This document shows, piece by piece, positions 1 through 11,505 of a stretch of DNA of 64,000 bases. The first letter of the stretch is position 1; every line of letters starts with the position of its first letter. Both the position numbers and the translations under genes were made by a program. Source of the stretch: Eustoma russellianum (lineage: Eukaryota; Streptophyta; Magnoliopsida; Gentianales; Gentianaceae); NCBI GenBank assembly GCA_036186865.1, contig AP025054.1, positions 5,075,053 to 5,139,052 of the forward strand, written 5' to 3'. The notes under the pieces are model-generated. The model ran no database searches. It was not told the DNA's origin and saw nothing but the letters and a program-made list of their open reading frames with translations.

Positions 1-1405
1 ACGAATGTCCTCACCTGGTTTTGTGACATCTCTGGCCAATCGGTGAGCATGCGTAAATCACAGGTATTTATATGTAAAAATATTGCAGCACATTTTCGTC
101 TGGATGTGTTTTCTAATCTCGCCATAACATTCACCACTGATCTGGGTTCCTATCTGGGCATGTCACTGATTAATGGTCGTATATCTAAACAGACCTATGC
201 ATACATAATAGATAAGGTGAGGGATCGACTAGCACCCTGGCAAACTAAATTATTATCCTATGCGGCTAGGGGCATTCTAGTTAATAGTGTGGTGTCTTTA
301 ATGCCTCTCTATGCCATGCGAACTGTTAAATTGCCTGCTGGGCTTTTAGACGAGATTGATAGACTTCGATGTAAATTCTTTTGGAGCGAAAATAATGGTA
401 ACAGCAAGTTCCATTATCTCTCCTGGTCTAATTTATGCACCCTAAATGACATAGGTGGATTGGGCTTTAAAAGATTGAAGGAGATGAATATTGCTATACT
501 AGCTAAGCTTGGATGGCTTATACTTACACGTCCGGAGGAACTCTGGGTGCGAATTTTGACAGCTAAATATGGCGGAATTCTGGAGGATACAAGCTACAGA
601 AATGCGTCGGCTATTTGGAGGAGTCTTTAAACAACTATACCTCTATTAAAATCTCAGCTGCAATCGATAACATCACTGCACTCTCTCATTTCGACTACGC
701 ACTGGCGCTGGCAAGCAACATCATCCGGGACTTTTACTGTGGCTAGCGCCTATGACGCTCAGATTAGTCAGACCTGCGCTCCAGTAGACTGGAAATGGAG
801 TATCATTTGGCGTCTGAAGAGACCAGGACGGCTGAATATGCTTATTTGGCAAATGTATCGTCTTCTGCTACCTACATCTAATTACTTACATTCTCATCAC
901 TTGAAGGAACATGGTAGATGCGACATATGTAACCATCATCAAGAGGATAATATGCATGTTGTAAGAGACTGTACATGGGCACGACAGGTATGGCTGGAGT
1001 TACCTTTGGCGCTAAATGAGGATATCTCTTGGGGGCATTTTTTCAACAGCATGATATTCAGAACTGGCTCATATCCAATATACAACCAAGGCATCAGTAT
1101 CAAACAAGCACTAACTGGAGATATATTTTTCGCGAATCATTATCGTCACTTTGGTACTGGCGGAATCAGATAAGTCATCGTAGCGCGGAACAACTTCTAC
1201 CTACACGCTTGGTAGCTAAGGAAATCATGAGTAGGAGCAGAAAATTAGAAGTAGCTTTGTTGGGTTTGTGTAATCCTGTAGCTTATGATGATTAGGCATG
1301 GGTTGATGTGCTCTGTTTTTCTGTTTGTTTTTTGTGGATATGATGTAGATTTGTACTCTTGAGTTTTTTGAGATATCAATAAAGTTCCATTTCGCGGGGA
1401 AAAAA
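1..1405 (+). mobile_element. L1-type LINE, 3' part, broken ORF2
   Basis: Residues decoded from 43-627 match the region after the reverse transcriptase core of plant L1-like LINEs (PLYAMRTVKLP, then LSWSNLC and GGLGFKRLKEMN). Further along, 739-1173 decodes a zf-RVT-like zinc knuckle (CDICNHHQ followed by HVVRDC). The two parts are in the same frame but separated by a TAA stop at 628-630, and the end of the protein (1029-1295) continues in another frame, so the element cannot make an intact ORF2. It ends with an AATAAA-like signal and a short A run near 1399-1405. The left part lies outside the window. The family assignment is from general knowledge of plant LINEs. Confidence 0.85.
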
Positions 1406-1482
1406 ATGCACTAAAACACTAAATTTGATGCAAAAAAGGTGCTCTGAGAGCACTAAATTTTGCACTATTTTAGTGCATCCAA
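1406..1482. repeat. Short imperfect palindrome between two LINE copies
   Basis: The 75 bases between the two LINE fragments contain TGCACTAAAA near the left end and TTTTAGTGCA near the right end, with further GCACTAAATTT copies inside. It could fold into a hairpin. It may be a remnant of an older foldback element or simply the original target DNA. Confidence 0.4.
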
Positions 1483-2274
1483 AAAGTTCACGCAATATTT
1501 GCCGCGAAATGGATCACTTCATATATTAACATCGCAAAAACTGTACATCAGAGGGAGATCATAAGTTACTTACAAAACAATTACAGGACTTTCAACTCTA
1601 TCCCATGCTAATCTAAAATTTCGAGATCTTTCAAAAATACGACGTATCGTGGTATGCACATCCGGTTGTAGAAACTCGACATCAAACAGAAACTTATTCC
1701 TCAAAAACCAAATAGTCACCACAGTTTCCCGAAAGACATACGCCCAATCAGCCCGTGGCGAGCTACTCACCTCTCTTTTCAGATTGGCATCAATCCAACC
1801 ACTGACATCCAACGTGTCATCAAAAAAGGTCCTACTATACCAGACCGTAACTAGCTTTCTCCAAATCTTCTGTGCAAACTTGCAGTCTCTCAAAGCGTGT
1901 AGGTAGCTGTCCTGTTGCTGATGGCACAATCCGCAGGTCGGCGTGTTTCGAATATGTCGGGAATGCAGTAAATCACTTGTTGGCAGACGGCACAGACGTG
2001 CCTGCCAAAGCAGGAGGTTATCCCGTAGTGGGCCTCTGAGTTTCCATATATTTCTCCATGGCACGTAGATCTTCCTATCCATTTCCGGTAGCTGCATTTT
2101 ATAGGCCGATGCCACCGTAAACTTTCCACTGTTAGTGCCTTTCCAAACCAATTCAAAACGTTGGATGCCCTCCGTTGAAAGACCAGCAGCTTTAACCTCC
2201 GTCCCAGCGGCAACCAATGGAAGCGTGGCAACTATACTTCGCCAGGTGTGGGTGCAAAGTTCACGCAATATTTG
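1483..2274 (-). mobile_element. 5'-truncated L1-type LINE with 19-bp target duplication
   Basis: The minus strand from about 2255 to 1570 reads openly as the C-terminal end of a LINE ORF2, with the zf-RVT knuckle (CGLCHQQQ then HALRDC) and a tail resembling that of the neighbouring copy. The insert (1502-2255) is flanked by a perfect direct repeat, AAAGTTCACGCAATATTTG, at 1483-1501 and 2256-2274, as expected for target-primed insertion. Its 3' end (CCATTTCGCGG in element sense) is shared with the copy ending at 1405, so both belong to one family. No clear poly(A) tail is left. It is truncated at its 5' end. Confidence 0.85.
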
Positions 2275-3269
2275 ACGCAGAAGGGGGCTGCACTATCTTC
2301 TTTTTGTGGCTTCTTTTCCTTTTTTTTAAAAGTTAAAATGGCTTGTTTGTTTCTTATTTTTGTAATTTTTTTTTATTTTTATTTTAATTAGAAAATACTA
2401 TTTCATTATCAATCGAAATTGTAGTACGAATATATTATTTATATTGGTTTAAGCAAATTAGTTTTCCTTTTTATAATAATTAGTCATAAAACAAGTACAA
2501 TATAAAGAAGAAAATTGATATAACAAACAAATAAAGTACAATATTAAATTAACATTAAAATTCAAAAGATTTTTTCTTTTCTAGATAATATTTAGTCGGC
2601 GTAGCTTCAATGAAATTAGACAATACCCATCTATGAAAATTCCCTAGGGTTTTGATCTTATCCAGGTAATATTTGGGCGACGTAGGTTCAATGTAATCTA
2701 TTTGACAGTGTAAATTCATAAGATTCTTATCTTATTCGGATAAGATTTAGATGGTGTAGATTCAATGTAATTTATTTGACTGTATAGATTTATAAGATTA
2801 TTATCTTATATGAATAAGACTTAGACATTGTAGATTCAATGTAATCCATTTAATGTTGTAGATGTTTATCAGTGTATCTATACATGTAATAAGAAATCAT
2901 TTGCAACTAGCATCATAAAGAAATATGACTGTAATGCTTTGCGCAACATTCTCTTGAAGATGCAACAGAATACAAGGTGTACAAGTTTAATGAATGTATA
3001 ACGAAGCTAAAGAAGTTGATAAAGATGCGCATGAATATCTTAAGCGGATACTACTTGACACATGGACATTGTCCCACGACAGTGGTAGAAGATATTATGT
3101 GATGACAACTAATTTCTCTGAGTAAATTCACTCAATGTTATGTATTTTCAAACTTTTAAGACAATAAAATCGCACTCCTTCCTAAACATACCCAAAAAAA
3201 AATCAAACTTCTTCTATTGTCAGCTGTAAAGAAGACTATATTCATCCATATATTTATATGGAGCTGTGA
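2275..3269. other. AT-rich intergenic DNA with degenerate tandem repeat
   Basis: No gene is seen. Between about 2590 and 2870 a unit of roughly 75-80 bases recurs four times in degenerate form; each copy contains a variant of GTAGATTCAATGTAAT followed by an AAGATTNTTATCTTAT-like segment. The rest is simple AT-rich sequence. Confidence 0.6.
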
Positions 3270-3529
3270 ATTTCGATGCCTTGGTCGCCTTTCTGAATGG
3301 CGCCTTAGGTGTTTAAGGTGTCATTCTGAAAGGCATATTAGATGTCTAAGACACCATTCAGAAAGACACCTTTGAGTGATTGTGGTTTTTCAACTCCCGA
3401 TACTGCTTGTGTCAAAAAGTAGTATTGTGCAAGCCGTCATTCAGGATGTCACCTTAGGATCACTCCTAATGCGCCAATCAGAATGGCATCATGGGTGCTC
3501 ATATGGGCTATTCTGAATTGCATCATAAT
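3270..3529. repeat. Cluster of TTCTGAAnGGC motifs in both orientations
   Basis: At least six variants of a 12-15 base motif (TTCTGAATGGCGCC, ATTCTGAAAGGCAT, CATTCAGAAAGACACC and others) occur in alternating orientation, spaced by 20-60 bases, directly before the 5S-like sequence. They resemble an internally rearranged repeat rather than coding DNA. Confidence 0.5.
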
Positions 3530-3648
3530 GGATGCGATCATACCAGCACTAATGCACCGGATCCCATCAAAACTCCAAAGTTAAGCGTGTTCTGTACTAG
3601 GATGGATGACCCATTGGGAAGTCCTTGTGCGACTCCTTTTTTTTTTTT
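3530..3648 (+). pseudogene. 5S rRNA-derived sequence, internally deleted
   Basis: The sequence starts with GGATGCGATCATACCAGCAC and continues colinearly with plant 5S rRNA, including box A (AAGTTAAGCGTG), a box C-like GGATGGATGACC and the GGGAAGTCCT near the 3' end, followed by a T run that could end Pol III transcription. About 13 bases around the intermediate element, between box A and box C, are missing, and several positions differ. It is therefore either a dispersed 5S pseudogene or the 5S domain of a Cassandra TRIM retrotransposon LTR. No second 5S copy is present nearby, so a complete Cassandra element is not supported. Confidence 0.8.
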
Positions 3649-3967
3649 AGAATTGTGTCATAATTGTTTAAAGAATTTTTCCGATTCATACCACATTTGT
3701 GGTTTTTCTTATTTAACATTTTTTAAAATATCTCTCCCCTAATGGGGTAATGTATATCTTGTATGCCATGTATAAAAAGAAAAAAGATAAACAAGGGAAT
3801 GAAGGGATACTTGAGAAGTGTAAACAATCAGCCATCTAATTTATTATACATAAAATCGAAACGCAACACAGTATTTCAAATTTAAATTAGAACGCCTTGG
3901 AGCTTGAGTTCATTTCGAATTTGAGTTAGATTAGTCTTAAACTTTTATTCTAAAATAGCATTAAGAA

Positions 3968-4179
3968 TGTTATGGAATAATGTGTTATGGAATAATGTAA
4001 TAGGCTTTTTGAAATATGTGTGGATGTCCAAAGGTCATAAACATATACGATGTATCCCTATCCTATATGTCCTATAAATAGGACACTTTGTTAAGAATAT
4101 TGGTGATAAGACTATGACGAGAAATAAAGACATTGTTCTCCTCTCATTTTCGTTTCGGATATTACTTAAGTTTATAACA
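3968..4179 (+). repeat. 5' LTR of copia element
   Basis: It starts TGTTATGG and ends TTATAACA. The first 15 bases (TGTTATGGAATAATG) are duplicated in tandem. A TATAAATAGG box at about 4073 is a plausible promoter, and AAATAAAGAC near 4122 a plausible polyadenylation signal. It differs from the 3' LTR at two positions by eye. Confidence 0.95.
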
Positions 4180-5636
4180 CGTTATTAGCACGATAACTCT
4201 ACCAATCGTTAAAATCTGCATACAAACACTGCATCACAAAAGCTGCTCTCAGAACACAGAGGACACCAAGGCATTTTACATGCGACAGAACGATGATGGT
4301 AGAACTGTCGCTGCAATGGATATGCTAGTTCCTCAGGTACTCTGTAGCATTTTATTTATTTCATTTTATTGGATCTATGTGTATGACACTTCATTAGTTC
4401 TTTCTGGTGTAATAGTATTTGAAACTTAAATGTGTAAATTTCGGAAGTAGTACGTACAAATAGAGCGAGATATATTGTTGTCTGATGATTTTTTAAGCAA
4501 CCCGTAATTGTGCAAATAGAGCGAGATATGTCTCTTCCTTGGTCTGCTTTGCATTTGCCTGAAATATGTATATTTTACAGACCTTATGGTTTTAGATCAA
4601 AATATGTTGGAGTGATGTCAAATTGTGTTTGAATGACAATTCTCTTCATTTGCTGATTCCAATGCAGTTTTTGGGTCATTTTCAAAGTGAAGTATTTATG
4701 TGTCAAATGTGTAGCATCATTCTCCTTGTGTTAAATGTGTATATGATTTATTTAACTGGTCTGTTGGTCGCTCCCTGTAAACTATTGAGGGGGAGTTATC
4801 CTCTGTTGGCATATTGAAAAATTGTTTAATATAACTGGTCAAATGCTTGTTACCAATGACTTTATCTGGTTGTGTACTTAATGGCCTTGATCATGGGTAG
4901 TGAATGTTATATCATTTGTCTGTATGTCCTGCTTCCATATTCAAAAACGGAAGATGGGTATATGTCGATTTCAGGTTTCTTCCAATTGTATGTTATCTGT
5001 TTATTATAGATCACATGTCATCTCTATTATTGAACATGTATATTTGTGGTCCTGTTGGTTGTGTTTTGGATACATAAGTTAAACTAATTGCTGGTTTTAT
5101 GCCCTAATTGAGCCATTATATGTTGCAACAACATTGTTCAAGATTATGTATATATACGGTTGTTCATAAAATATTTTTTTCTCAGAACCTGGTTGTCATG
5201 GCATCATGGTAAATAACGATCCCTTAATATGCTAAATTGTCTTTCAAACATGCTTGAATTTCTGTTTCCCTGTGCAAAGTGGTAAACATGTTATAAATAC
5301 AATTGAGATATTCTTAAAGTTGACTTTTAAGGAGGGAACATGATGGTTTGTGAAATGAGTTAATAAGTGTTACGCATCTGCTATGGCATTCTATTGATTG
5401 TTGGCCTTAGTTGTCTTTGTTTAAGCCTCCTTATTTGACTGAAAAGGTAATTTCCGAGACTGATTTTTCCGTTGAAAAATTTTTAGTTTTATGATTTGTC
5501 CAATTTTGCGTTTTTATTGTTAACTATTTCTATCTTATATTAAAGATATTTTTAAAAGAACTAATTTAGCTTGAAGTCTAGATTTATTTTAAAGATAGCA
5601 AATTATGGCTTGCAGCCATTTGGATAAACTGTTATC
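4180..5636. other. Copia internal leader region
   Basis: No protein-like reading frame longer than about 65 residues is seen. A short direct repeat, AAATAGAGCGAGATAT, occurs twice near 4458 and 4514. This stretch would correspond to the leader and gag, but I cannot recognise gag here. Confidence 0.6.
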
Positions 5637-6105
5637 ATGCCTGAAGCATGATCATAGCAACCATACACAAAGCACGAATTGTTAACATGCCTGAAGCATA
5701 GATTGTTGTCATGCTCGAAGGATGCACAATTATCATACTCGAAGCATAAACTATTGATATATACGAAGCATGAATTATTAGCATGGCTAAAGCATCGATC
5801 ATTGTTATGCCTGAAGCGTACATAATTGTCCTGATCAAAGCATGAATCGATGACACGCGCGCAGTATGAATAGTTGCCAGGAAACATGAATAGTTGATAT
5901 ACCCGCAGTATTGATAGTCGAAATACCATAAGCATGTGTAATTCACACGCCAGAAACATGCGTAATCAACATGCCAGAAGCATGAATAGTCGACATGCCA
6001 GAAGCATGAATAGTCAACATGCTTGAAGCATGAATAGCGGATATGTCTGAAGCATCAATAGTTGTCATGCTTGAAGCATGAGTAGTGAACATGCCCGAAG
6101 CAACA
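5637..6105. repeat. 24-bp minisatellite, about 20 units, inside copia element
   Basis: Units follow the pattern ATGCCTGAAGCATGAATAGT plus four bases, with a period of 24 bp; one unit is 20 bp and the first two are irregular. Units near 5985-6030 are nearly identical and the outer units more diverged, which fits slippage from the centre. A single isolated copy (ATGCCTGAAGCATATAAC) lies at about 6256. Because 24 is a multiple of three, long open frames appear on the minus strand; these are by-products of the repeat, not genes. Confidence 0.9.
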
Positions 6106-6459
6106 GTTTTAATTTGCTTGTTATAAGTTATTTTTAAATAACAGGTTATCAAGTTTGTTAATTGTTATGTTCTTGCATATATTCAATTTTTTTCATATAT
6201 ACAGTTTTTTTTTATTAAATTTTGTTAGTGCGATTTTATTATGATTTATTTCTTATGCCTGAAGCATATAACATTTAACTCAAACCTGTAGTTTTGAGTG
6301 AATATCTTGTTTTATCAGATATTTTACTTGTATATATTAAGAATAAATACATACATTTTCAACTTTTTATGTATACAATATGCTCCTGCAGTAGCAATAT
6401 CCGAAAAGAAAGTTTGGGACGTCTTCTCATATATGAACTTTCGTTAAAAAACCACTATT

Positions 6460-9400
6460 CTCACCAGACCGGATTACCACCATTCCCTAAAGCGAATGGA
6501 AGTAATTATAATAATCTACATGGTTGTGGTCGTGGTCATGGACGTTATAGAAATTTTACATCGTACCACCTGAAGTGGTAAAATACGAAAAAGCCTCAAG
6601 AAAATGTCAAGGTTATGAAAAATAGTGCAGCGACTAGACGGACTTGTTATTAACATTGAGCTCAGGGCCAATGGTCCGCACTTGCCAACAAGGAATTTTC
6701 TTGATCTTTATCCAAACATCCCGGCAGGATGAAGGCAAGACACAACTAGTGCATTTTGCCTAGGTTGGTAACATTACATTAATTAATATATGAATTTTGT
6801 TTCCTGAAGAAACACCACTGACTATTTCTGAGTTGATATTCAAAAATTAATTTTGATATTGACATATCATCCAGGTGAATGATATGGGCATATTTCCAGT
6901 GGAATGACACACACGAAATTGACTGAGGACTCCAGCAGAGTTCTAATTGGCAAAATTAAATGTTAGTACCAATTCGAGTACTACGACATTGATCGAAGGC
7001 TCCAGAAGAGCAACCATTTTATCAACGGGTGATATACATATTGGTTAATATGGCATCATTTTTCATCAAGTCGAAAACAAACTATTGAGTTGAAAGGATG
7101 ATTCAAGCCAGAAGCTTGTTAAAGAAAAACTCCCAATTTTCTCATATGGATTATATTATGCGCCTATACATCCAGTCAAATGTGATATTGTGATGAACCA
7201 GAAGTTCGATAATCACAGTTCTTTATGACATAATCGACTTGGTCACCCAGAAAGAATAGTGATACGTACAATTGTACAACACTCACATGAGTAATCTTTA
7301 AAGAACCAGAAGTTTCTAGAAACTCTTTTCATAAACAAAAAGATTATATTATCTCGTGATTGTGTGTGTCGATCATGTGAGTTTTCTCCCGCGGAGAATA
7401 ATAGCTTTTGCCAAGCTTCTTGCTCATTTTATATACTTTTACTAATTATTGTATGTCTTAAAATTGATGTTTAGCATTCAGTTGCAAGTGTGCACACTTA
7501 AGATGGCCCAGCAGTGTCATTTATTAAACGTTTTCAACTGATTGCTAGACGTTTGATTTTAAGGACCAATTTATAAGCATGAGCTTGGGACATGCAATTA
7601 TGCATGCATATGCATTGATTTGGTGAGTTAGTTTTCCCGCCGTTAGGGGGAGAGACAGTACCGTTTCCTGAAGAACAGCGTGAAATTACATGGAACGTTC
7701 CTTCACTATCTCACCTTGATCAACGAACAAATCAATGCGAGCAAGAAGTAAAATGATAACAAAATCCCACGTTTTGGCAATGAACATGCCGATTCGACTT
7801 GATGTCTCTGAAGGACATGATAATGGTATACCAAAACAAGTCTGAAACGTGGACGCCCAGTTGGTGTGAAAGATAAAAGCCATCGAAAGAGAATGGTATA
7901 AATAATACTCCAGAAGAGAATACTCAACAAGAGATTAGATGTTCACAACTTGAAAGCGCTATAGAAATCAAGACTGATCAGTCTAAAATTGATGAAAAGT
8001 TGCTCCAGAAGAAGCATGTGAACAAAATTTTAAAAAGATCTCTTCAAAAGAGAAAATTGGGATAGACAAATGATCATTATTGATTATGTTTTCATTAAGG
8101 AATTGCATATGATATTATGAATCAGGATCCTGAACCAATGTTAACTGAAAAGTGTCGACACATAAATCATTGGCTAAAATAGAAATATGCAATCCAAACC
8201 CCTGAAGGGAAAGTCGCAAAGCAGTTGGACATGTAGTCCAAAACCCTTAAAGAAAAAGTCACATTCGCAAATTATTTAACCTGCAGTCAAACCCCTGAAG
8301 GGATCAAACACATTAGATACAAATGGATTTTGTACAAAAACGTAATGAGAAAACTGAGATTGTGCGATACAAAACACGTCTAGTTGTGCAAGGTTTTTTC
8401 CAAGACCTGGGCTTGATTATGATGAACCATATTCTCCGGTTATTGATGCCATAACATTATGATATCTAATTAGCCTATTGGTCACTAAAAACCTTAATAT
8501 GTGGTTAATGGATGTGGTTACCGCATATTTATATGGATCATTAAATAATGATATTTTTATGAAAATCCCAGAAGGATTTAAATAGCCTGAAGCATATAAT
8601 CAAAGGACGCATGAGTTATACTCAATCAAATTACAAAGGTCCTTGTATGGATTAAAACAATCTGGCAGAATGTGGTATAATCGTCTTAGTGAATACCTAG
8701 TTAAAGAAGGATATATAAATAATCCAGTTTGTCCTTGAGTATTTTTCAAGAGATCTGATTGAGGATTCTCTATAATTGCGGTATATGTTGATGATTTAAA
8801 TCTTGTTGGAACTCCTGAAGAGCTCGCTAAAACCGCTAATTGTCTAATGAAAGAATTTTTGAGAAGATCAAATGTTCTCTCGGCCTGCAGATCGAGCCTT
8901 GAGTAGACGTAACGTGGTACAATCAGCAGATATAAAGAAAGACTCATTTCGACCACCAGAAAATAACGAAAAATTATTTGGCCCTGAAGTACCATATCTT
9001 AGTGTTGATTGATGTTCTATGGTATCTTGCAAATTTCGATGCCATATATATAGCATCTTCAGTGAATTTATTGGCAAAGTGTAGCTCAACACCAACACGA
9101 AGACATTGGGATGATGTCAAACATATTTTTATCTTCTTGGAACATCATAGGGGTGTTTATACTACTCAAGGAAGGTGGAAACACAATTAGTGGGTTGTGC
9201 TAATACTGGCTATCTATCTGACTCCCATAAGGAAAGACCACAGAATGGATATATTTTAGTGCGGCCATATTATGAAGATGAGTGAAACAAACAGTAACAA
9301 CCATCTCTTCATCATTATAAGATTTTGGCTTTGCACGAAGCAAACTATGAACACATTTGGTTGAGGTCGATGATTCAGCATATCGAAGATGCCGACAACA

Positions 9401-9630
9401 TTGTTCGAGAATAATAATAGATGTGTGGTTCAAGTTAAAAATGGCTACATCAAAGAAGAATGAAGCATACATCACCAAAATTTGTCTACACGTATGATCT
9501 TGAGAAGAATGACGACATTGATATATAACAATTACAATCAAGTCCGAAGGTTGCCGACTCGTTCACTAAAGCACTACCAACGACTATTTTTAGAGATAGT
9601 CTACAGTATTGGAATGCGTTGACCCAAAGA
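6460..9630 (+). pseudogene. Decayed copia gag-pol polyprotein
   Basis: Fragments in order: a Gly/Arg-rich stretch before a degraded CCHC knuckle (about 6500-6720); an integrase piece reading RLGHPERIVIRTIVQHSH (about 7232-7290); the integrase/RT linker with SHLDQRTNQCEQEV (about 7710-7750); copia reverse transcriptase with SPVIDAIT, SLYGLKQSGRMWYNRLSEYL and YVDDLNLVGTPEE (about 8340-8860); RNase H with SVNLLAK and TRRHWDDVKHI (about 9050-9130); and a C-terminal FTKALPTTIFRDSLQ (about 9562-9605). Several in-frame stops and frame changes separate them. The order integrase before reverse transcriptase identifies Ty1/copia. Confidence 0.9.
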
Positions 9631-9673
9631 TCTCTTGCCAGCATCAGGGGGAGTGTGATTGCTACATACACAC

Positions 9674-9839
9674 TGTACTCTTTTTCCTTCGTCCAAGTTT
9701 TTATCTCACTGGGTTTTTCTTGGCAAGGTTTTAACAAGGCAGTGTATCACACTTACCGATTATTATGAATATGTACTCTTTTTCCTTCGACCAAGTTTTT
9801 ATCTCATCGGGTTTTTCTTGGCAAGGTTTTAACGAGGCA
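9674..9839 (+). repeat. Tandem duplication before copia polypurine tract
   Basis: A segment of about 68 bp (starting TGTACTCTTTTTCCTTCG and including GGGTTTTTCTTGGCAAGG) occurs at 9674-9742 and again at 9772-9839, with a period of 98 bp. This kind of sequence is common in the 3' untranslated part of plant copia elements; here it is doubled. Confidence 0.85.
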
Positions 9840-9871
9840 TATTCTATAAATGTTGGACATCCAAGGGGGAG

Positions 9872-10083
9872 TGTTATGGAATAATGTGTTATGGAATAAT
9901 GTAATAGGCTTTTCGAAATATGTGTGGATGTCCAAAGGTCATAAACATATACGATGTATCCTTATCCTATATGTCCTATAAATAGGACACTTTGTTAAGA
10001 ATATTGGTGATAAGACTATGACGAGAAATAAAGACATTGTTCTCCTCTCATTTTCGTTTCGGATATTACTTAAGTTTATAACA
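9872..10083 (+). repeat. 3' LTR of copia element
   Basis: Same length as the 5' LTR, with the same duplicated 15-bp start. Two single-base differences are visible by eye (T to C at about 9914 and C to T at about 9961). Confidence 0.95.
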
Positions 10084-10088
10084 AAGAA

Positions 10089-11244
10089 TATATTATACTT
10101 CTTATTTTTGTTGCTCAGACTATAATTGGCAATTCAATATTGATCTTTCAATACGAAATACCTCCAGTCCTCAAGAGATGTATCTTACTCTACATCTACG
10201 TTGAATTTACATCTATGGACTTCTTAGGCAATATATTTTTTTTTGTTCTTTTTTTTTTTTTTTTTGAGGGGGGGGGGGGGGGGGGCTATTGTTTTTTTTT
10301 TTTTCACTCACAATATTTTGATTTCATAAATTTGCTTTTCACCGTTCGTGAAATGGACATGACTAGTTACATTGATATATCTACAATGCGGTTGTACACC
10401 ATAATTGACCTAATTAGTTGTTTTGTTGAAGAAACAAAGAAATTTTTGTTTTAGAATATATCATCAAATTGCCGCCTTTCATTTACGAGTATGTATAGAA
10501 TACTTAATTATTTGTGTACAGAGTGATGTCCTTCGGACATTTCATTGGACATTTCTGAGTGGGTAAATGCACCTTGAAACCCAAAGTGATGACTTTCAAA
10601 ATAACTATTTACTTTTCTGGAAAAGAGGCATGAATAGCGGATGGTAAAAACAGCATTCTCAGATTTAAAAGTATTAGTACAATGGTCCCGAACAATTAAA
10701 AAGATTCAAGTAGCCAAAAAAAACTAGTTATATTTGAGTCACTATGTTGGAGTTGAGTCGTCTAGCTTCCATTTATTATGGTTTAGGCCTTCTATGGCAG
10801 ATATAGGCGCCCAAACCCCTTTCTTCTATATTTTTGCAGTTCCATTCTAACAAGGGATGTAAGCAAAGAATCCAATCAGAAAAGTCAACAATCATCGAAA
10901 GCTTAGCAGGTAATTGAGATTTAAACCTTTTCCATTTTCCTTTTATAACGAGACCAAGAGTCATGAAATAGGCCAACAATCTCATGATAGATAGTATTAT
11001 GTATTTGCAAGGTTTAATTACAAAAAAAAAAAAAAGTATTTGCAAGGTTTATGTATGAACACTTTTGTTCCTACATCAGAAGGGGCAACGTCTAAAACCT
11101 TGAAGTGCTATGTTATGTTTATGAACTTGAAGTTCTGTTTTCAGAGTTTTTCATACCAATTCAATAGATCACTTCTACAATTACTGTCACGATTCATGAA
11201 TAATTGAACCGAGTAGCATACAGAAAATCTACTTTCTTCGGCAA
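10089..11244. other. Intergenic, no gene seen; long T and G runs
   Basis: A run of about 18-20 T followed by about 18 G and another T run lies at 10249-10303. The rest is ordinary AT-rich DNA without a supportable gene. Confidence 0.7.
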
Positions 11245-11505
11245 CATAAGAAGAACAACAACATTACCTCATTGCGAGGCTCCTGCCTATGGCCGGATAT
11301 AGAGAGTCGGATGTAAGCAACCATACTCATATGTTAGAAACACACAGATGTTGTTTCCGGATGACCCATAATGAAAATTGCTTCAAGTTGTGTCGATCAA
11401 CTGCTACTTCACAATATAAGAAGCGCAGCCAATTTAGTACGTCATTTTATTTTATTCCATCACATTTCAAAGTCAAAAAAAGTGTGTCATTGACTCCATA
11501 AGAAG
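11245..11505 (-). mobile_element. SINE-like element (family A), full length, 9-bp target duplication
   Basis: The 243-bp insert (11254-11496) is flanked by CATAAGAAG at 11245-11253 and 11497-11505. Read on the minus strand it starts GGAGTCAATGACACAC and ends ...GGTAATGTTGTTGTTC, that is with a GTT-type tail. Related copies occur at about 15524, 16983, 40967, 43268, 49850, 50414 and 59289. I see no convincing tRNA box B, so the SINE label rests on size, tail and target duplications. It lies just downstream of the mini HD-Zip gene. Confidence 0.8.

Larger units (their letters stand above)
3963..10088 (+). mobile_element. Ty1/copia LTR retrotransposon, complete ends, dead coding region
   Basis: Two 212-bp direct repeats (3968-4179 and 9872-10083) start with TG and end with CA, and are flanked by the same 5-bp target duplication AAGAA at 3963-3967 and 10084-10088. 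A polypurine tract (AAGGGGGAG) abuts the 3' LTR. Recognisable gag-knuckle, integrase, copia reverse transcriptase and RNase H remnants appear in that order, as in Ty1/copia. All are interrupted by stops and frameshifts, so this copy cannot encode its own proteins. The segment after the 5' LTR lacks an obvious TGGTATCAGAGC primer site; it reads CGTTATTAGCACGATAACTC. A 24-bp minisatellite lies inside the element. Confidence 0.95.

Noticed and set aside
3250..3960. Complete Cassandra TRIM element
   Set aside because: Only one 5S-like domain is present and no paired LTR or target duplication could be found.
5637..6105. Possible CRISPR-like array
   Set aside because: Units are contiguous tandem repeats with no spacers, lie inside a plant retrotransposon, and have no cas genes nearby.
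5603..6152. Minus-strand reading frames of up to 118 codons rich in His/Ala/Ser
   Set aside because: They come from the 24-bp repeat, whose period is a multiple of three; there is no start context, splice pattern or known domain.
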